In this document: positions 56,221 through 64,000 of the stretch, piece after piece | Position numbering within the stretch: position 1 is the first letter of the stretch | Layout of the letters: each line of letters starts with the position of its first letter | Assembly (NCBI GenBank): GCA_963921825.1 | Contig: OY997592.1 | Coordinates: 29,739,730 to 29,803,729 of the forward strand | Direction of reading: 5' to 3' | From: Erodium maritimum | Lineage: Eukaryota > Streptophyta > Magnoliopsida > Geraniales > Geraniaceae | Length of the DNA stretch: 64,000 nt | Notes under the pieces: generated by a model | What the model saw: the letters and a program-made list of their open reading frames with translations, nothing else | Database searches by the model: none | Told to the model about the DNA's origin: nothing | Made by a program: the position numbers and the translations under genes

Positions 56221-59200
56221 TGTCACGCCCCAATTTCAGCGAATCGAACTCGGGACGCGAACTTTTAAAGCAGGAGTACTTAAAACCTGTTTTGAATAAA
56301 AGCTTTGACATTTCCATTTATTTACCAAAAATAATAGTAGTATTTACAATACAAAAACGTCCCAACAAGTGGACAAGGTACACATCCGTCACTAGACTCA
56401 ACGAAAGTAAAGACCAGACTCCGCTCCAAGCTCCATGAACTTCAAGAGCTAACCTAGTCCGTCCGGTGATCAGTACCTGTAGGAAAAGCAGCTAGGGGTG
56501 AGCGTTCGCTCACCTCCACGGATAACAGACTGACTACGGCATACTTAGTAGATAAAGCCAGTAACACTAAAACCAAACCCAACACTGGGACTACAGTCCC
56601 CAACTCAAGTACCCAACTGACCCACAACCCGTTACCTTCCTCAACAGACTCAACACTCGATAACACAATGTAGACCCGACACAACTATCGACGACCTCCT
56701 CCAAGGACACGACAGAAAGACTACACAACGCCAAACAAGATCACAAGGAATCGAACACCAAACAAGATCACAAAGGATCGCAAACCAGCTGCTCAGTAAC
56801 CTCCCTCACTCACACGCTTTGCCGAACCATTCAGGCCAGGCGGTCGACCTGTCTTAGTAACCTCTCGCACTCACGCGCTTTGCCGAAAAACTCAGGCCAG
56901 GCGGTCGACCTGTCTCACTCACGCGCTTTGGCGAACCACTCAGGCCAGGCGGTCGACCTGTCTCACTCACGCGCTTTGCCGAACCAGTCAGGCCAGGAGG
57001 TCGACCTGTCTCACTCAAGCGCTTTGCCGAACCACTCAGGCCAGACGGTCGACCTGTCTCAGTAACCTCTCTCACTCAGGCAACCACAATCACAGTCACA
57101 ATCACAAACACAATCACAAGCAGTTCAACAACACAGGCACTCAAGGCCACTCAAGACACACCAACGGTCAAGACTCGGGTTCAACAACCCCACAGGCACT
57201 CGCGGCGTCCCAAGACACCAACCATAAAACACACTTGCAACTTACCGAGACTCTAACTCGTAAGCCAGCTAAAGAAAGCTTGCAACCCCCCGAGACTCTA
57301 ACTCGGTCAGGCCAGCCACAGACACCAACCTTAGTACACGGCTCTCAAAGCCACCCCAAACACCAATTTAAATACACGGGCTCTCATGGCCACCCAAAAC
57401 ACCAACAATTAACTACGGGCTCTCATGGCCACCCAAGACACCAAATAAGCAATCAACCTCCGGCTTAACCAAGCCTCCAACAGTCCTAATATCAACAGTT
57501 TCTCAATCAACCTCCGAGCATGATCATATGCCTCCAGTACTCCTACTATCGATAAGTTCACAAACAAACTCCGGGCATGGTCATATGCCTCCAGTAATTC
57601 AATTATCGCTAAGTTCTCTGATCCTACGACACTACTAAGTGTCACATGCTTTTCTCATAAACGCTACAATCCCGTATCATGCTTTTCTAATAATTGCTAC
57701 GATCCCGTATCATGCATTTCTAATATTCAAATAAACCTACTCAACCCACGACACCCCGGTGTCACATGCAATTCTACTGTTAACTTTCCCTAGTCAGGGC
57801 CGAGATCCGGCTACTTTTCCCTACCTCGTGCGTGTTCTCCCAAAAGCCAAACCACGAGCTCCGGTGATGATCTCAGTCACTCACCCAGCTTTCCCTTGCC
57901 TCGGTCCGTGGCACGATCTAAAGGAACACAATTCAAAGTCACTAAGCAACTCACAGGAATAAACCGAAAACCATTAAACTCGATGCCCAAACTTAACCCC
58001 GACAATGTCGATCACTCCCAAACTTCCCAATTACTCGACATTGTCGATAAAGGACCCGTAAAGGCCCGATTCGCCCGACGTGGCAAATCTGCCCGGGTTT
58101 TGTTAATTGCCTTCCGGGGCTCCAAAAGCCCTCGTTTTCGTTTCTACGGTCTTAGAATATTTCAAGGAACCCAATGTACTTGCCCGAATCGAATTCCGAC
58201 TCCCGAGTCAATTAAATGACGTTTAAAGTTTCTAAACCCGATAAATTACAACTTCTCCAATTTAATTCCAATTTTCGATTCGGTTAAGGATAAATGGTCC
58301 GGGGAACGTTTTAAACCACCCGAAACACAAAACTCGATCACCCGAGCACGTGGGCCCCACCAACCCACTTGGTTGAGAGCTCCTAGGGCTCAAGGGGGGT
58401 TCGGCCACCATGCTGGTGGCTGGTACCACCTCCGGCCAGCCACCCCATGGCCGGCCGGCCACCACCCACGGTGGCCGGAGCTCCTCCCGAGCCTCCGGTC
58501 ACCGGAAAACGTGCAATTAAACCCCCAAACACCTCTAAAACGTCTCCAACACCTCCCCAACCTCCACACAACCCTAAATCATAGTTTTATACAAAACCCT
58601 AACTTTCCAAAATAATCAAAACGAGAATCGGTTTGGGTATTACCGTAGAGGAGGATGAGGGGAACGGGATTGCTCTTTGCTTCAAGACGATCCAAGAGCT
58701 TGATTTCTCCAAACCCTAACTATTCCTCCCTTCTCTCTCTAAAACCTCTCTTCTTCTTTCTAATTTAATTAAACTAACAACAAAACCCTTTTTCCTTTCT
58801 TTTAACCCATAGTTTCGGCCACACCATGTCCTCCACACCTTTTCCCCCCAAAACTAACACCACCACAATTAGGACAAGTGTCAAGGTGGGTCCCACACCT
58901 TTTGGAAAATATCTAGTTGATATTTTCCAGTTAGTTTCGTGAAAAACGGACGTTTTGGGCCCCAAACGGGCACTTTTCCCAAGAAATTACGAAACTTGAC
59001 GGGCTACAAGGAAACGGCTCAACTAAGACCGGTGGGACAACGGCTAAGCTTTTCGGATCCAAAACGGTCCTCGAATGGACCAAAACGTCGCTCGGTTGAC
59101 TTTTCCAGCGAAAAGTCAACATTTCCCAAATTGATCAGAAAGTTGCCCTGAGTCCCCCGGAACTCACTTTGGTCAATAACGGGGTCAAATTAAGTCCGGT

Positions 59201-59307
59201 ATGACACTCGGGGTCATTTTAGGTTCACTTAACTGTTAGTCTTAAATTTTTTTAAATTTTCCTGTTTTTCGCAGGTTTGACTGGCGTTGACCGAGAGTGG
59301 TATTACA
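56221..59307 (-). mobile_element. Element B 5' LTR
   Basis: Nearly identical to 49932-52971 apart from one extra 48-bp repeat unit and scattered single differences. It faces the primer-binding site on the left and GGCGT on the right. Confidence 0.93.
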
Positions 59308-59312
59308 GGCGT

Positions 59313-60868
59313 ATCCAGACGCAGGGGTGGACTCAACGGCTCTAAACTCAGCCCCAACATCTCAGCACCACTCGACGAAGCAAACAAGTGTGACCCCCGG
59401 TATCCAATAAAACTGATGCCCAAATCAGAAACCGAACAACCACTCCATTAGTCACACCGATAAGGTATAGCACAACCCTCACACAATCCTCCATGCATTT
59501 ACTTATAACTTTCCGCAACCAAACCAGTATTCGCTACTCGTCCCCTGCGGGAAAAGTAGTAAAGGGGATGAGCGTTCTGCTCACCTCCACGGACACCCGT
59601 TCGATTATGGCATACTAGTAAAGCACTAACGACTTGGCAATCTAACCAGGGCAAATCACTACCTCAAAACCTGATACCACAACGTCACACTACTCACGCT
59701 ATCAATACCTCAAATACTCGCTCACGTAAGGGAAACCTCAAACGGGGATCATATTCTCAACTAAGCCAACATTGTTGCTCACCATATCAATACCCCAATT
59801 ACCCGATCACATAACGGAAACCTCTAAACGAGGATCACGTTCTCAACTAAGCAAACCACTATTGCTCACAACCTCGATACCCTAGTTACTCGACCATGTA
59901 GGGAACCTCAAATGACCCACTCACGTGAAGGAAACCTCAAACTACCCGTTCACGCGAGGGAAACATCGAATAACCCACTCACGTGAAGGAAACCTCAAAC
60001 CACCCGTTCACGCGAGGGAAACCTCGAACACCCGTTCACATAGGGGAAACCTAGTTCGTATGGCGCCGCAGCGCATCAGCCTTAACCCCTCTCCGTGGTG
60101 AGACTCTCACGCCGAGGCGCTGTATCACTACCGTAGGTTATTGATGAGTCTCGAACCCAAGACCTCACCCTTTAACACCGAACTTACGGCCTCTAAAACC
60201 AACACAGTCATTGACACGACCATGCGAAATCGACACTCAAACTGCACAGACAAGACGGTGGAACAAGACAGGAACCCTATACACAAATTCGTTTCAGACT
60301 CCATTTTTACCCCTTTTTGACCCCCAAAACGTCTTAAGCGTAACACACGCTCGATCACCAAGTTAACAACTCACGCACAATGACTCACAGACAAATTCAA
60401 GTCACCCAACCTCAAGTACACGCCGACAAGGCCAACCAAATCAAAACACGCCCACCGGGCCAACAAAATCAAAACAGGCCAATCCCAAACCAAAACACGC
60501 CCACTTGGCCAACCAATTTTAAAACTTTCTCCACTTCCTTAAAAACCTCATTTCTTGACATCAGGTAGTTACACCCCGGTCCAGGCGTCCCCGAACTACA
60601 TTGTACCCACTTCATATCAGCACCGTCACGCTCGACTACAGGGGCGCCCCCGAGTCGAGTCGCGACAGCTTAAAAACGTTTCACGGAGCAACACACAAAA
60701 CAGTATGCTCGTAATAACCGTACTGCGCATACACACAAACACAAACAGGACTCAAAACACTACGGGTCTACACACGGTTTCCGACTTGCGTACCCAACGT
60801 ACGACGGGACTTCACTGACTCGACTCTCCCCACCTAATTGACGTACATTCCGAGGTGTGAAACCTCGA
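59313..60868 (-). mobile_element. A2 leader and protease start (fossil)
   Basis: 59313-59460 reads on the minus strand as the protease start (SSSGAEMLGLSLEPLSPPLR), aligned with 8560-8700 of A1. 59460-60860 is a non-coding leader with the same repeat types as A1: 86-base units (59690-59900), CGTTCACGCGAGGGAAAC units (59900-60050) and CGCCCACCGGGCC units (60440-60515). No gag is found between the two. Confidence 0.8.
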
Positions 60869-60880
60869 GCTCTGATACCA
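60869..60880 (-). other. Primer-binding site of A2 (initiator tRNA-Met)
   Basis: TGGTATCAGAGC on the minus strand, three bases from the LTR end at 60884. Confidence 0.88.
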
Positions 60881-60883
60881 AGC

Positions 60884-63786
60884 TGTCACACTCCAAATTC
60901 AATAGAACCGAACCCGGAACGCGAACGTTTAAAACAATAAAACATTTTCAAACCTTTTAAATAAATCACTGTAAAACCACCATTTACTTAAACAAAATAA
61001 TTATTTACAACTCAAAAGTACGTCCCAACAAGCGGAAAAAATACAAGGCGTACGTCGCTAGACTCAAAAGAAAACCCGGACTCCGCTCCTAGCTCTTCAA
61101 GCTTCGAGAGCTCACCTAGTCCATTCCGCGACCAGTACCTGTAGGAAAAGCAGCTAGGGGTGAGCGTTCGCTCACCACCACGGATAACAAACTGACTACG
61201 GCATACTTAGCAGACAATGCCGGTAACACCAATAACAACCCAACACCGGGGACTACTATCTCCCAACTCAAGTAACCCGACTGACGCACCACCGTTACTT
61301 TCCTCAACCGACTCAACACTCGGACACGTAATGTAGACCCGACACAACGATTACGACTTCCTCCAAAAACACGAAAGACAACCACGCAACACCCAAGATC
61401 ACAAAGGATCGCACACCAAAAAAGATCACAAAGGATCGCACTCCAACTGCTCAGTCCCCACGCACTTTGCCGATCCCTGTCAGGCCAGGCGGTCGACCTG
61501 TCGCACTTTTCCCGACACAAAGTCGGATCAGGCTGTCGACCTGTCACCCCCACGCATGCGCGACCAGGACAGGACCCCCATTATTATGAAGCGGGCCCCC
61601 AACCTCAGGTAACCACAATCACAATCACAAACAAAGTTCAACAAACAGCAACAACACCGGTCTAACACTTCACAGGCAATCATGGCCACCCAAGACACAC
61701 CAATATTAAAGACACGGGCTCAACAACCCCACGGGCACTAATGACCACCCAAGATACCAACGGTAAAAACACGGGTTCAACAACCCCACGGGCACTCAAG
61801 GCCACCCAAGACACCAACGGTAAAACACGGGCTCAACAACCCCACGGGCACTCATGGCCACCCAAGACACACCCACAGTAAAGACACGGGCTCAACAACC
61901 CCACGGGCAGTCATGGCCACCCAAGACACAAACAATAAAGTACGGGCTCCCATGGCCACCCAAGACACAAACATAAAAGTACGGACTCTCATGGCTACCC
62001 ACGACACAAACTAAACAATCAATCTCCAGGCATAAACAAATGCCTCCAGTAATTCTAATATCGAAAGTTCACTGCTCCTATGACACTACTAAGTGTCACA
62101 TGCATTTCTATTGTTCGATACGTTCCCGTATCATACGACACCACCCGGTGTCGCCTGCCTTTCTAATATTCGATAAACCTACTTATCCCACGACACCCAA
62201 GTGTCACATGCATTTCTACTGTTAACTTTCCCTAGTCAGGGCCGAGATCCGGCTACTTTTCCCTACCTCGTATGTTTTCTCCAAAAGCTCACAATCAAGC
62301 TCCAGCGTGATCTCGATCACTCGCCTAGCTTTCCCTTTCCTTTGTCGGTGGCACGATCTAATAAGAACACAATTTTAAACACTTTTAAGCTTGCAGGCTT
62401 AAACTGAATTTTAATACACTTGACGCCCAAATGCAACCCCGACAATGTCGATCACTCCCCAACTTCGCACTTACTTGACATTGTCGATAATGGACTCGGA
62501 AAAGCCCGATTCGCCCGACATGGCGAATCTGCCCTGGTTTTCAAAACGTCCTTCCGGGGCTCCAAAAATTCCCGTTTTCGTTTCTACGGTCTTAGAATAA
62601 TTCAAGGGTTGCAACGCAATCGATGGAATCAATTTCCGACTTCCGAGCAATTTAATTCGCGTTTAAAGTTTCTAAACTCGTCAATTACAACTTTTACAAT
62701 TTAATTCCAAATTTCGATCCGGGTGTGGATTAACGACTTGGGGATCGTCCAAAACCACCCGAACAGGAAAACCCGTGACCCGGGCACGTGGGCCCCACCC
62801 GGCCAACTTTGGTCGTGGGTGGCTAGGGCCATTTTTGGGCCGGTCCACCATGGTGGTGGCTGGCCCTAGCTCCGGCCAGCCACCCTACAAGTCCGGCCAG
62901 CCACCCTACACGGTGGCCGGAGCTCCCCTGAGCCTCCGGTCACTGGAAAACGTTCTAACTTCGCTCCAAAACGTCTCCAACGAACCCCACACCTCAACAC
63001 ATCCAAAAAGTACTAGTTTCAAACCAAACCCTAATTTCCAAACTTAACAAAACGAAAATAGGTTAGATGCTCACCGTAGAGAATGACGGTGTGAGCTTGA
63101 TTCTTCTATCGTTGAGACGATCCAACAGTTTGATCGACGGGAAAAATCACAAAACCACAAACTTCCTTCTCTTTTTCTCCCTTTCTTCTCTCTTCTTTCC
63201 TCTCTCCACTTTCTCTCTCCACTTCTTCCTTTTTTTGAGAATGGCCGAACATATCAATTGCTTTCCCTTTTGTTTTGTTTTAAAAATAACAACTAACACT
63301 TTAATTGCAAAACTAACCCTCATGTCCCATCCTTTGTTTTGTCCAATAAACCTAACACCACCACATAGTTGACATGCGACAAGTGGGTCCCATACCTTTT
63401 TGGAAAATATCTTCTAGATATTTTCCAATCAGATTCGCGAAATTCGGCTGTTTCAGGCCCCGAACAGGCACTTTTTCCAAGAATTTACGAAACTTCACAG
63501 GCTACAAGGAAACGGCTCAACTAAGACCGCTGCGACGACGACTAAGCTTTTTGGATCCAAAACGGACCTCGAATGGACCAAAACGTCGCTCGTTTGACTT
63601 TTCCAGCAAAAAGTCAACATTTCCCAAATTGGTCAGAAAGTTGCCCTGAGTCCCCCGGAACTCACTTTGGTCGATATCGGGGTCAACTTAAGTCTGGTAT
63701 GACCCTCGGGGTCAAATTTAGGTTCATTTAAGTGTATGTCCAAAATTTTTAAATTTTCCTGGCGTTGACCGGGAGTGGTTCTTACA
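60884..63786 (-). mobile_element. A2 5' LTR, 2903 bp
   Basis: Aligns with 43862-46898 from end to end. The length difference lies mainly in the two tandem arrays. TGTCACACTCC at the left, TTCTTACA at the right, followed by GGAC. Confidence 0.9.
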
Positions 63787-64000
63787 GGACCCATACTAAT
63801 GAGTTTGCAATGAGCAGACGGGTCTCCATCTCCTCTATTATAAAATTGTCTCTTAGAAGGTTAGCAAAAGATGGAATCTTCTCAACTAGTCTAATCGTAG
63901 GAGAGTTTGCCTCTATTTCCCATACTCCAACCAACAAAGCCAAAAAGTCTCTGCTCTTATACTCATGTTTTAATCCCATATCCTCAACTTTCACCTCGAT
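63787..64000 (-). mobile_element. Ty3 element E, piece right of A2 (fossil)
   Basis: The minus-strand frame (63994-63782) reads VEDMGLKHEYKSRDFLALLV and IPSFANLLRD, like the linker between gag and protease in Athila/Tat elements, and fits upstream of the protease at 43431-43861. It runs off the window. Confidence 0.55.

Larger units (their letters stand above)
49932..59307 (-). mobile_element. Ty3 element B: LTRs of 3.0-3.1 kb, gag only (fossil)
   Basis: LTRs at 49932-52971 (3040 bp) and 56221-59307 (3087 bp), nearly identical. GGCGT flanks the element on both sides (49927-49931 and 59308-59312), and the empty site is seen in A1 near 8545. Internal region 52972-56220: primer-binding site, leader, gag, polypurine tract. 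No protease, RT or integrase. This is the layout known in plants as a terminal-repeat element with gag (TR-GAG). It is the youngest insertion in the nest. Gag is broken in about one or two places. Confidence 0.93.
43862..63786 (-). mobile_element. Ty3 element A2, Tekay/Del-like, no gag recognised, holding element B (fossil)
   Basis: 5' LTR 63786-60884, primer-binding site 60880-60869, leader and start of protease (60860-59313), pol continuing 49926-46930, polypurine tract (about 46930-46899), 3' LTR 46898-43862. The target repeat is GGAC (43858-43861 and 63787-63790); only 4 bases match. Element B sits in the protease region with its own duplication. As in A1, the leader passes directly to protease without gag. 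The LTRs differ by roughly one to a few per hundred by eye, apart from repeat arrays. Many breaks in pol. Confidence 0.9.

Overview
This window is a repeat-rich stretch of a flowering-plant nuclear genome, probably a eudicot. The evidence is plant-type Ty3 chromovirus (Tekay/Del-like), Athila/Tat-like and Ty1/copia elements, plant LINE ORF1 proteins (DUF4283 plus zinc knuckle), Mutator-like long-inverted-repeat MITEs, and one intron-bearing MATE transporter gene. I see no rRNA, tRNA, organellar or CRISPR sequence. Species cannot be told from sequence alone.

Layout. 1-3080: 3' end of a copia element with its LTR, a LINE tail inserted in it, and an inverted piece of the same LTR. 3091-10907: Ty3 element A1 (minus), with protease-RT-RNaseH-integrase but no recognisable gag. 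10908-13076: a dispersed repeat, a long-TIR MITE holding a (TA)n tract, and a LINE tail. 13077-16024 (minus): the only gene that looks intact, an 8-exon MATE/DTX27-like efflux carrier of 483 residues with a TATA box. 16640-23345: a decayed LINE ORF1, then gene-like inverted arms around a 1.6-kb foldback element that itself holds a LINE carrying ORF1 only. 23360-24880: two unrecognised decayed gene-like stretches. 25054-26998: a copia solo LTR with a 328-bp Mutator-like MITE inside. 27000-29686: mostly unannotated, with short duplications. 29687-36908: Ty3 element C (plus), a Tekay-type chromovirus, whose 3' LTR holds a second copia solo LTR (34403-36090, 5-bp TSD). 36909-41258: gag half of Ty3 element D (minus). 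43431-64000: a three-level nest in which an Athila-like protease element E is split by A2 (43862-63786), which is split by B (49932-59307).

Most of the window is therefore transposon fossil, and the order of insertion can be read from target-site duplications: E before A2 before B; copia before LINE; C before copia solo LTR; foldback before half-LINE; solo LTR before MITE. The points most worth a second look are (1) the two pol-only A copies and the gag-only element B, which share leader and LTR modules; (2) a LINE with intact ends that carries only ORF1; (3) the inverted gene-like arms around the foldback; (4) a tandem duplication that copies a splice acceptor of the MATE gene; (5) dyad-rich repeat arrays at the same leader position in several Ty3 elements, with hairpin arrays inside their LTRs.
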